64,000 nucleotides of DNA. Origin: Antitrichia curtipendula. Taxonomy: Eukaryota; Streptophyta; Bryopsida; Hypnales; Leucodontaceae. The notes beneath the pieces are model-generated. The model made no database searches and had not been told where the DNA came from. It worked only from the letters and a program-made list of their open reading frames with translations. Each line of letters opens with the position of its first letter. The first letter of the stretch is position 1. Of this stretch, positions 25,901-36,478 are shown piece after piece. Location: NCBI GenBank assembly GCA_951230915.1, contig OX579638.1:11054696-11118695 (forward strand), written 5' to 3'. Position numbers and translations under genes: made by a program.

Positions 25901-26414
25901 CAGGAACGTTACCACTTCCTGTCTCATCATGTGACTGAAGAAGACATCCTGACTCGACTTTTACTACTCTAAGAAACGGAGCTTGTGCAGTTGATGCATC
26001 AGACTGTGGTGTCAACACCTCTGTAGAACCAGCAATTACATTAGAAGACAATCCAAATGCTCTATAACGACCCACTGGCGAAATCCACAAATCCCCTTGG
26101 TCAGTTTGAGTCTTAGCCATAAGAACAGAGTGAAGAAGAGTTCCCGAATCTGATAGAATCTCCTCTTCCACATAGATTGAACACTGCGTGAAACCATATC
26201 GGACGTGAATCAAGTGGCTTGTAATCTCTGCTACACCATTGGCATTCAGACGCAAAAGAAGAGGGACTTCGTGTCCATGGGCTCTAATGGAAGCCATCAT
26301 GTCACAATTCAAGAAATGAGGTTGAACGAAAAAGCGAATAACAACCAAGAAGCGGCAAACATATCGTTGAGTACTTGAGAACACTACAAGTTTATAGAGA
26401 AACGGGGTTTTCAA

Positions 26415-27661
26415 CGTTCAACTATAATCATAATGTTATTTAAACATGCTTGCACTTGGAAATACTCAAATCCCAGAATACCGGCGCATACGTTCAAATT
26501 ATATGACAGTAAATAAGAGATATCTTGATCCCCGCAATTGTAAATTCTAGTCTGTGCTGACATGTACCAGAGAGCCTACAGATTGCGCACAATGAATGCC
26601 TTTAATTTCCATAAAATCATAGAAGATATAAATCATGAATACGATAGCAGTACTTAGACGGCAAGGTATAAATGATTTAGATGAACATGTAGTTGTCTAC
26701 GTAAAGTAGATGAAGGTGAATAACGCTATCAGTATAATATGAGAATCCACTAAGATCATTTTAGGAAACCAAAAGTGAATTACAACGAAAACGGAAATCT
26801 TTCATAAACGAAATCGTAGAAGTGTGAATCATAAGTAACGACAATAATTGTCTTGTACTACGATTCATTACGTCAGTAGAGAACCTCCTACCATATAAAA
26901 AGGTAACATCAAGGATTGAGAAACTCTTTTAAATTTAGAAGAGGATGATGTTCAATAGCTTCTAAAATATAGTAGTTCTTTTAGTATGTATTTCCTTAGG
27001 CCTACAGTATTGGATCAGGTCTCATAGATGCTAACGCCATCAGCAACATCAAGGATTGAATCAAGTAGGGGAAAGAGATGCAAGAGAAGAAAAAGTAAGC
27101 TATATTTTTGTAGTTCGAGAGAGTTAAAGAGGGTAAGAAAGAGTAGGGCGCAACAAGCACGCGAGCTGTTATTATGTAGGGATCCAGAATCTGGGACTGG
27201 GGAGAACATCCAGGAAGCATCTAACCTTCGGAAGCCTCCACTTTTAGAATCAGTGGAATCAAATAATCCGTTCATGCAGAGGACTCTTGACGGCAAGAAG
27301 GCTGCCCAAACGTAGGAAATCATCCATGTAAGTCCATCAAAATCTGCACCTCAGTCTTCCCATGTTATATGAAAATTCAATTCTTTTGAGAATTCCCCTT
27401 CGTAAGGATCACAGCTGCCAAATCTGTCATGCTATTATATTAGATGCGAAACATAGTTTATCGGCGCAGAACCTATCAAAAATGAAGCACGGTCGTTTTC
27501 GTCCACCCGAATCCGTACGGAGACTTCGGATCTCCAATGTATGGCTGTACATCGCCTGAAATCCGAGGCCTCTTTCATTACCTCAAAGAAAAATCGATTC
27601 CTCCACGCGCTGCGCTTAATCTCTGCACCAACAACGGATTGAGGGAGTGTAGGCTGCCGAA
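26415..27661. other. Intergenic between divergent genes
   Basis: Separates the minus-strand transposase-like gene from the plus-strand ParB/methyltransferase-like gene and presumably holds both promoters. A lone CCTCCTACC word near 26885 resembles one end of the GGTAGGAGG MITEs, but no partner end was found. Confidence 0.4.
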
Positions 27662-28294
27662 ATGGACACGAGGAGCGGGAGAGCAAATCATCGCCGCTTG
27701 ACACCAACAACCCCCTCCACCGACCAAGTTGTACTTCCGCCAAATTCCCGAGAGCTGGAGTCTCAGGTTAGCCATTTTTCCTCCAACCGCATTTTCCCTT
27801 GGGCTGGTCGCTTCCTCATTCCGTGTAGCGGGGTTAGGCCATGGTGTAAGCTTCGGATTTGGATTTGTCTTATAGTATCCCCGCTCCCGGAACAGTCTTG
27901 TGAAAAAAGTGTCCACCCCACACTTCCGGTCTCGCAAATTAGGGATTAGGGTTCCCAATTTCCGCTGCTGAGAACATTGATCCAGAATCGTAACTAGTGG
28001 ACGGAATACAACGTTGGGGCATCCGACCACGGGAGACTAGGGTTAGGATTGGCTTGGAGATTGATTTCCACTCTGATTTGTGTCTCGGGGATAGCCTCTA
28101 CCGATAATATCAGCATTCACAACGACGGGCTGTACTCAGAGTGTTCCCAGATAGTTTCACTCAGAATTGTGGTCTCTGTGGCGAGAGTGCATCACCAGAA
28201 GAACCCGATCGGGACAGATTAGCGATACCTGTTCCTCGATCAGCTCGTCCAGATTTCCCCGTGGAATCAATTTCTCAGGTTAGTTTTGCATTAT

Positions 28295-30503
28295 CATCTG
28301 TCTCGTGACCGAAAGAGAAAGGGCCGACGGTTGACCTCAAAACACTTGTATCTTTAATTGGATGTAGCAATGGGCGACGGAGTGCAGAGGAGGGCGTCAC
28401 AGGATCCCTTCTCGTCCACGAGAGGGAGAATGTATCTCCGCTTTCTTGAGTTTGGTATTCTTTTTTTCTTTCGTCGTTGTGTATGCAGGCGGTGTATCGT
28501 TCAACATCACGCAAGAGATGTGAGTCCCTCTAGTGCTCTCGTTCACGAGAGAGGATTCTCAGGCTGGCCAACCCGAGGTGAATTCGTGGTGAAGGTCAGG
28601 TCCCTGCATGATGTTTGACTCTCTCGTGGACGAGACGGACCTCTCTAACCCTCACGTTTGAAGCCATTGGGGAGATTTACCTCAGGCGACCAGTCCCGCG
28701 CCCAGGTTGTGGTGTAGGTGGAGGCCTGAAATCCATCTCTCTCGTGACCGAGAGAGGCTAGGCAGCCACGTGATCTCGGACACATGTATCGTTAATTGGC
28801 TGAAACAGCAGTTGTAGGAATGTAGAGGAGGGCGTCGCGGGATCAGTTCTCGTCCCCGAGAGAGATACTGAAGCTCCCCGGTCTTGAGTTTGGTATTCTT
28901 TTTCTCCTTCGGCCTTGTGTATGCAAGCGGCGTAGCGTCCGACATCTCTTAGAAGATGTGAGTCCCTGCAGTGCTCTCGTCCACGAGTGAGGAATCTTAG
29001 ACTGGTGGAACCGAGTTGAACTCGTGGTGAAGGTCCAGTTTCCCACGCGTCGTATCACTCTCTCGTGGACGAGACAATCCTCTCACCCCCTCACGTTTGA
29101 AGCCGTTGCGGACTTCTACCTCAGGCAACCAGGACCGTGCCCAAGTGATGGTGCAAGTGGTGGCCTGAAATCCACTTGTCTTGTGACCGAGAGAGGCTAG
29201 GCAGCCGCGTGACCTCGGGACATTCGTGATCCCTTCTCGTCCATAAGAGGAAGACCGTAGCTCCGCTTTTTTGGGTTGGTATTCTTTTTTTTGTTCGTCG
29301 TTGTGTTTTGCAGGCGGGGTAGAGCCGGACATATCCCGAAAGATGTGAGTCCCCCCAGTGCTCTCGTCCACAAGAGAGGATTCTCAGACTGGTGGTACCG
29401 AGGTGAGCTCGTGGTGAAGTTCCAGTTTCCCACGCACCATATCACTCTCTCGTGGACGAGACAATCCTCTCACCCCCTCACGTTTGAAGCCGTTGCGGAC
29501 TTCTACCTCAGGCAACCAGGACCGTGCCCAAGTGATGGTGCAGGTGGTGGCCTGAAATCCACTTCTCTCGTGACCGAGAGAGGCTAGGCAGCCGCGTGAC
29601 CTCGGGACATTCGTGGTCCCTTTTCGTCTACGAGAGGGAGCATGTAGCTCCGCTTTCTTGAGTTGGTATTCTTTTTTTCGTTTGTCGTTGTGTTTTGCAG
29701 GCGGGGTAGAGTTGGACATATCCCGAAAGATGTGAGTCCCCCAAGTGCTCTCGTCCACGAGAGAGAATTCTCAGACTGGTGGTACCGAGGTGAACTCGTA
29801 GTGAAGGTCCAGGTCGCCGCGCGTTGTATCACTCTCTCGTGGACGAGACAGTCCACTCACCCCCTCACGTTTGAAGCCGTTGCGGAGTTCTACTTCGAGC
29901 GACCAGGCCCGTCGCCAAGTGGTGGTGCAGGTGGTGGCCAGAATTCCATCTCTCTCGTGATCGAGAGAGGCTTGGCAGCCGCGTCATCTCGGGACACTCG
30001 TGATCCTAGACTGGCTGAAGCAACGCGTGACGGAGTGCAGTGGAGGGTGTCGCGGGGTCCCTTTTTGTCCACGAGAGGGAGCATGTAGCTCCCCGTTCTT
30101 GAAATGGTATTCTTTTTTTCGTTCGTCGTTGTGTTTTGCAGGCGGGGTAGAGTCGGACATCTCCCGAAAGATGTGAGTCCCCCCAGTGCTCTCGTCCACG
30201 AGAGAGAATTCTCAGACTGGTGGTACCGAGGTGAACTCGTGGTGAAGGTCCAGGTCCCTTCACGCTATATCACTCCCTCGTGGACGAGACAATCTTCTCA
30301 CCCCTTCACGTTTGAATCCACTGCGGAGTTCTACTTCGAGCGACCAGTGGTGCAAGTGGTGCAGCTGGTGGCGTAAATTCCATTTCTTGTGACCGAGAGA
30401 GGCTAGGCAGCCGCGTGATCTCGGGAGACTTGTGTGTGTCGTGATGTTCAGCAGGTGACGGAGTACAGAGGGGGGCGTCTCGGGATCTCTTCTCGTCCCT
30501 GAG
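28295..30503. repeat. Tandem array of about five 385-440 bp units, each with four palindromes
   Basis: Units begin near 28410, 28848, 29237, 29622 and 30062, with partial units at both edges. Each holds four imperfect palindromes of consensus CTCTCGT-NN-ACGAGAG in fixed order: type A (CTTCTCGTCCACGAGAGGG), type B (CTCTCGTCCACGAGAGAG), type C (CTCTCGTGGACGAGAC) and type D (CTCTCGTGACCGAGAGAGG). About 22 palindromes are present in total, the last (TCTCGTCTCCGAGA) near 30693. I saw none elsewhere in the window. Each unit also has a polypyrimidine-GCAG acceptor-like site and a GATGTGAGT donor-like site. The array lies in the presumed first intron of the ParB/methyltransferase-like gene. Frames open in it on both strands are repeat artefacts. 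Confidence 0.9.
28489..30172 (+). other. Five tandem copies of a 31-bp exon-like segment
   Basis: In each unit a 31-bp segment lies between an acceptor-like and a donor-like site: 28489-28519, about 28927-28957, 29314-29344, 29701-29731 and 30142-30172. Copies 3-5 have a long T-rich tract ending TTTTGCAG upstream, copy 1 ends TATGCAG, and copy 2 has a weakened TATGCAAG. All are followed by GTGAGT. The segments read GCGGGGTAGAG... in later copies. Since 31 is not a multiple of three, inclusion would shift the frame. Splicing is not shown by sequence alone. Confidence 0.45.
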
Positions 30504-33417
30504 TGACTATGAAACCTTACCAACTCCTGATTGTACATGATCTGGACTTCCGATTTGAACTAACTCCCCTGTTTTTACTTGGTCAATTCTCAGATGGTGG
30601 AGGCAACAGAAGCGAATATGGTCGAAGACAACCCATTTATGGCGGAGGTATATATTTGGACCAAGTCATAGTCTGCTGTATTGTCATGGTCGTCTCGTCT
30701 CCGAGAAGGCGCGGTAAGGCTGAAGTTGTGTCTTCATATGATAATTCCTATGTGTTCACCCGGTAATGAACTCAATCTTTTCTGTGTTCCTTGTCTTGCT
30801 TGATACACATGTGTTGAGTCAATATAATTCATTCGATTTGTTTTGAATCCTTACAACCTTCTGTTGGTATATTCAGGAGGGTCTTTTTATCTCAGCATCA
30901 GCGGCCCTTTTATCTGATCACAATCTGTCGGAGGATCAACCACAAATATTGGGATCCGATGAGGCAAATGGGGCCATAGGCGACGGATGTGCACCAGTTT
31001 CAGGAGAATTGAAGGAAAGTGAAGATGCCATTCGAGCAACGCAGAAGTTGGATTTTGTAAACACAATATCCAGTTTGCGTATTGCTCCGACTAGTCTTTC
31101 TCGCATGAGAATCCCTTTGTGCTGTTTGGTTCCAATGCCTATGGTGAGGCCTACATTATCCTGTGACTTGATTAAATTGGAACAGGAGTTCATCCATGGA
31201 TATGAGGAGGGAGCTCGTGTTTTCTACGTGTCGGTTTCAGACAAAGACGAGCGGTCGGGTGTGTTCTTAGATGCAGAGAAAGTCGACTGGGGTCCCCTTT
31301 GGAACATTGTGAATGATGATTTCAATGTCCAGCTGGCCAAACTTTCAGAGCTGCAAATCCCGGTAGATGCGAAATTCTACGTGTGTGACGGCAACCACAA
31401 ACGAATAGCATGGATGCGTCATATTTCTTGATTGCATGGTGATGATTTGGATTGGTACATATGTGTCGATTCAATCATCTTGGATACAAAAGGACGAGTT
31501 GGAGCCACGATGCAGGTCATGCACGACATTAACAAGTGAGTTTCTCTCCCTTTGCATGATTTACTGTTTCTGCTTATTTGCTTTAGGCACACTGGAAATT
31601 GAACTTGAACTTGTTTTCTCATCAGGCACACAGAAAATTCGCACGTAAAGACGAACTTGGTGCATACATTGTATCGAGTTCGAAAGTACGGTTCCTTGCC
31701 CATTGAGAAGTTCAATGATCTTCTTAGCAAAGAGGAACAGAAGACCTGCCAGCAAAACACACGGAAGACCTGGTACTCCATGCCTCTGGAGGTCTTCACA
31801 TCATTCATTTTTCAGGTAAGATACTTTTTCATGCTTCTGGTCTTTATTGTCTCCGCAGTTTACTACATGTTAAACTCCATTTTCTGTGCTCATCTACCAC
31901 AAATTTTCTAATGTGCTGACTTAAAAATATTCTGTGCAGCAAGAGATTGCGGTAGCTTCGGACCTGGCTGTCCGCAAGTATCACGAGGACACACCTGCAG
32001 AGGAGGTCACGAACGAAGGCATGGCGGCAGCTATGCGGGTTTCTACCAGAGATGCCACGGGGAATCTCTACAAAAAACTTTCAAAGATTGTTGCCGTGGC
32101 CAACCCTGCGTTAGGTGATGAATGGCTATTGGAGGTATTTCTCTATTTCATTTCTTCCACATCGTTATTTTGTTGTTTTGCTGCGCTATTCCATGCTCCA
32201 AGTTCATAATCCTTTAGTGAGTCATTTCCAATGACTTCTGAGTTTGCTAAACTGGGTTTTTTTCTTTGTAGATCGAACGGCATTGGAGTCTGTTTACAGT
32301 TCCCGAATTGACTTTGGACAAGCTACAACTAATAGCTACATCAAATGCTCATGTCAACCACAAAGTGAAATGGCTGAAATGGATGAATTCATCCGCTCCA
32401 ACCCGTGAGGCCCGGCGATTTCCACAACGTCCAGCAAATGACGACAAATTGAATGCTTTCTTATCGAAAGCCTGTTGGTATGCTGCGGTATGTCGTTTGT
32501 ATGCATCGTGCTTTTCCTTAACATTGTTTTTATTTCCTTTATTAGTTTGAATCATGTTCAACTAATCTCTTTTCAATTCTACAGATTGAAGATAAAGCCT
32601 GTGAGATGTTTGACAGCATAATCCGATCCGACAACATTCAGCTGCATATGGATGCGGATGCGGAGCCTGAGTCTATTCAAGAGTACATAGAAGGTTGGAG
32701 GATGAGGTTGTGGGAGCATGCATTCGTGGGAGTCTTCAAGGGGGTTGACGCCTTCAAGAAGTCAGACTCGTTTAATGACTTCAAAGGCTCTAATCTTGTT
32801 TTGAAGCGGATAATTTACAGGTATCCACATTGCTTCTCTTGGTTTAGTTGGATATTGTGTTGAGATTGTTGTTCCTTGACTCATCTGTTTATCTGAATTG
32901 TTCATGATCTTTCAGGTATTTCAAGTTTGAACTGTATGCAAAGAGAGCCATCGCCAAGGCTGATTTGCCGCCTTTCCTCAACACATGGCTCGATCGTTCT
33001 TCTCCCGACTGTATGTTCTCAGCCGTTCATGTGAAGAACTGGACTAGGGGTCACCTCCAAGCCGGTGCTTGGTATTTGGAGTGCAGCCTGGGTTACATCC
33101 CCCCCCAGGAGTTTTCTCTTTTCAACAATATCAAGGAAAGTGCAGTGGTAGAGCCTGAGTTTGACGAATTTGCTGGCATGGAGGGTGAAGCACGGGAGAA
33201 GGCCATTAGACGGCGTGAAATATCAGACCAGAAGAAGGAGGTCAAAATGATAGAGGCAACAAGGAAGACGGAGGAAACAGCACAGAAGAAGAAACTACGA
33301 CAAGAAGAGAAGGCCAAGGAAGATGAGGCTAAGGGCAGGCAGAAGGGGAAGAAGAGGAAAACCGAGACACCAAATGCCGAACAAGCGACGAGTGACGGCC
33401 TTATGAAGGAGTCTTCA

Positions 33418-34741
33418 CACAAGAAGAAAACCCCGTTTTTGCTGTCGTTGCAGTGCAACGTGCCATGTTTGTTGAGATGTCACGCGTTAAGCAGTGAACG
33501 GATGCAAAAGAATGAGATTTGATGTTGCAAAAAACGTGTGAGATTAAGTTGAAAACAAGTAGATGTCACCATAGACAAAGATGTTTTTAACGATGTTTAA
33601 AAAAATAAGCTGATGTTTTGTTATGACATCTCAGAAAACATAGACTGCCACGTCAACGTGAAGTCCATTTTCATTATGGATAAATTACTAAAAATTACTA
33701 CGGTCAATGGAAAAATATTGACCTTATATAAAAAATTTAGGAAAAAGGCAATGATGTGGCATGCTTTCCAAAAAAAAGAAAAATGGATGGATGAAAATGG
33801 ATGAGTTCCATGGATGAAAACAAATAGTCTTTATACAGGTGGGGAGGTGGAAGAGAGACAATTGATATGGGATATATCAAAAAAAAATTGTGTTAAAAGT
33901 GAAATGTCCACAAAAACGTCGAGATGTCTGAAACAACATCTCTATGTTTAAAAAAACATATACACATCAAAAACAACATCATGTAAACAAGTGAAATAAC
34001 CATATTCTACTTGTCCCATATTGTTTGTCTTTCCATGGGCAGAGTATGGATATAAATATAATGTCCTTATCCTTCATTTTTATTAACTTTTAATGAAGTA
34101 ATTCCTTCATTTGGCCATTAAAAATTCCCTTAATGGTTGATGGTAAGTTTTCTTCAATTTTTGTTGAATTCAGAATTTTTTTTGTTCATTTCATTTTATT
34201 TATTTATATTAAATTTTTATTGATATTGCCTTGTAGGTAGGATATGTAGCAATTGATGTTTGAAAAAACGTGTAATTTGACGTTGTAAAAAATGTCTAAT
34301 TTGACATCTCAAAAAACACCATTAAATTATTCAAATGACACAAAAATGAGCTGACGTGGCCTCCACGTCAGTGACCACGTCACAGTTTTCCGCCTCCACG
34401 TCAGTGACCACGTCACAATTTCCCGCCTCCACGTCAAAGACCACATCAGCAATGGCATGGATGGAAAAAAAGATGACTTGGCAGTTTTCGAGCATGTGGC
34501 GCTAACATGGCGCTTACATGGCCTCCACATGTCGACCTATGCAGACCTTTGATCACCTTGTCATGTGTGACATCAAGAAAAAACAAGCTTGAAAACAACG
34601 CGTTTTTTGTGATTTTTGCACGTTTTTTGCCCGTCAATCAAACGGATTTTAGGAGACATCTACGCTGACTATTTCCGTGTCAAACAAGACGCCGTCTCAT
34701 GTTTTCTGCAACATAAAAAAAAAACCTGTTTTCTTCTAGTG
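33418..34741. mobile_element. Non-autonomous CACTA element inside an exon
   Basis: A 1324-bp element. The left end is CACAAGAAGAAAACCCCGTT; the right end read inward is CACTAGAAGAAAACAGGTTT. It is flanked by the 3-bp duplication TCA (33415-33417 and 34742-34744). CACTA-type ends and a 3-bp duplication identify the En/Spm superfamily. It has no transposase. It sits inside the exon 32916-34924 of the ParB/methyltransferase-like gene, between the Lys-rich linker and the methyltransferase-like domain; deleting it with one TCA rejoins the reading frame in phase. Its T in the left CACTA has mutated to A. Confidence 0.9.
34361..34455. repeat. 33-bp x 3 subterminal repeat of the CACTA element
   Basis: CTCCACGTCAGTGACCACGT and its following bases recur at a 33-bp period (34361, 34394, 34427), giving many CCACGTCA/GACGTGG words. 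Such subterminal arrays are the TNPA-type transposase-binding sites of CACTA elements; the binding role here is inferred from position. Confidence 0.75.
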
Positions 34742-36478
34742 TCATCAGGATTTTCGCTCACCCAAGAGCGATTGATGCGTGGCTTGCCGGTCCATGTTGT
34801 TGACTTGGATTCGGTGGCTCCTGTCGATCAGTGCATCTTGAATGAGTCCGTCACTAGTTTACTTGGAACCGAAAATGGTCCTTCTCCTAGCGTCATCGAT
34901 CTTGTTGTGGAATTTCTAAAGAAGGTGGTGATTTCTTTTCCTGCTCATTATCCGTTTTGCTTGTACACTTGTACGGATTATTTACACGTTTCTAGACATT
35001 GCCATAATCTTGTTTTCGTGTTTATTAAATCCCGTCTAGTTTTTCTCATTTTCTTCGCCATCTTTTAATGTGTGCAGCATGCCGCCGGTAAGGATCGATT
35101 CTTTGACAACGCTTTGGCTAAGTGTCCCGCTGTCGACTTGATTGTTGTTGATGTTCCAGAGGGCCTACCTGTTCCAGGCATTTCCAATCCACCAGCCTCC
35201 GTTCCATACTGGAACCAGTTCTCGGAGGAAAAGCTCCAAGCAGTCTTTGACTTTGCTGATACCTTTCTACATGACGGGGGTGGTCTTCTTGTTATGTACC
35301 CATACAGCCGACCCGTCAAGTCATCCGTTGTTAGTCTCGCCAAATCATTTGGTTATCATTTACAGATTGACTCGTTTGTCATGAATAGGCTTCACCTGGC
35401 TCTAGCCTTGGACATCTCAAAAACGGTAAAATCCTAAATCCTAAATTCTTTCATTTGGAGGTTTTACTCTCAAATTTGATTTTTTTTGTCATTTGATATA
35501 ATTCTGTGTTTTGTGCAGACTATGCGTTTCAACATGTCCCTTTATGTCAAATCTCGGAGTGGAAGTTCTAAATCCAGGTTCTCGTTCCACTTCCTTCCTG
35601 CTCACGAAGCAGTTGGCGTCAACGTAGCCAAAGATGATGTTCTCTAGAATTGTTGCGGGAAGGACGATGTGGCAATGAATGGTAACATCGCCTGGCGTGG
35701 TCCTAGAGAAAAGGATCGTGCCTTCATGCAGATGCTTGTTGAGGCGACAACTTTGCTTGGTGACGTCGTCATGGACTGCACCGCGTCTACAGGTTAGATG
35801 TGCTAATATGTTTTTTTGCTGATGAGGATTTTTTCACACTCTATTCTCTTTATCAAATTCTAATCTGTCTTGTTTCGTTCTCTCTATATCATTGCAGGGG
35901 CAAGCATTTATGCTTGCCGAGCTACTGGTCGCCACATTCTAGCCCTGGAAGAAGATAAGGCGATTTACAAGGCCTTGCTTGCTCCTCTTATCCGTATGCC
36001 TGTGAACGCAACGCCTGTACCTATGCTACCTGCTCCTCCTGTTGCTGAGCTTGACGATGATGAGGTGGAGGTCCGCCATATTGTGAAGACCTCACGATTT
36101 AGTAAGTAAGTTTGCCTTTATTTTTCTTAATTATTTTTATGTGATTTCATTTTCTACTTGATACTAATATTTTGTTGTGTTCCTATTTGTAGGCAACTTG
36201 CGAAGATGAAGGATTCTACCCGTAAACCCTTTTTTGCAGATTCTGCATTCTTCCGAAGCCCACCTAGACCGTTTCAGCTTCCACTGTATGCTGAGGCAGT
36301 AGCTAGACAATACAAGAGCCATGATCCTAAACCGCCTTCTAGGATCAGTTCCATAGATCCACGTGTTCTGATGTTCATAGATGACTCCACTAAAGAGTCT
36401 GATGGTCAATCATCAGACTCTGATGAGAGGTCTACTTCCAGATCTTCTAGCAGTACTCTTTATGAAGAGACTGCATGA

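Larger units (their letters stand above)
19396..26300 (-). pseudogene. DDE-transposase-like gene with GCM-like zinc finger, interrupted
   Basis: Two exons on the minus strand: 26300-24138 (from ATG 26300) and 20588-19396, joined in phase 0 across a GT-AG intron of 3549 bp. The N-terminal third is Ser-rich. A Cys/His-rich region follows (GYLVCSN, VCRVCK, CIHLGIHNHP), like the WRKY-GCM1/FLYWCH fingers of Mutator-related transposases. Then comes an RNase-H-like core with candidate Asp in HVYDSTYCK and FMADGAQANW. The second exon begins with the conserved-looking CNLSETVHNKW block. I recall similar proteins in seedless plants but cannot name the family; MULE-related is the best guess. Two lesions lie in exon 2: a one-base frameshift near 19990 and an in-frame TAG at about 19567-19569. 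Beyond it the frame stays open to 19396 and ends in a LPYPGLGAV-type tail. The intron contains the 20.8-24.06 kb insertion. Confidence 0.7.
27662..36478 (+). pseudogene. ParB/sulfiredoxin-like domain fused to beta-class methyltransferase-like domain, broken
   Basis: Inferred exons: 27662-27766 (uncertain), 30594-30647, 30877-31535, 31626-31815, 31940-32134, 32272-32487, 32585-32820, 32916-33417 plus 34745-34924, 35078-35425, 35519-35792, 35898-36105 and 36193-36478. All have GT-AG borders and consistent phase; their sum is 3453 nt (1150 residues). Residues about 100-270 hold a ParB/Srx-like region with VCDGNHKRIAW (Asp at about 224). The middle is helical and then Lys/Glu-rich with a GKKRK nuclear signal. 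The C-terminus has DLIVVDVPEG (about 800, motif IV place), an FADTFLHDGGGLLVMYP strand, then MDCTASTGAS and GRHILALEED (about 980, motifs I and II). Motif order IV before I is that of beta-class N4C/N6A methyltransferases, but DPPY is replaced by DVPE. Lesions: TGA at 31429, a CACTA element in an exon, and TAG at 35645. Confidence 0.7.

Noticed and set aside
28275..30400. Many similar open frames on both strands (about 80-140 codons) in the palindrome array
   Set aside because: They arise from the repeated unit itself, overlap each other on both strands and differ between units; no domain was recognised.
28295..30503. CRISPR-like interpretation of the repeat array
   Set aside because: Units are 385-440 bp with no short spacers, and the genome is eukaryotic.
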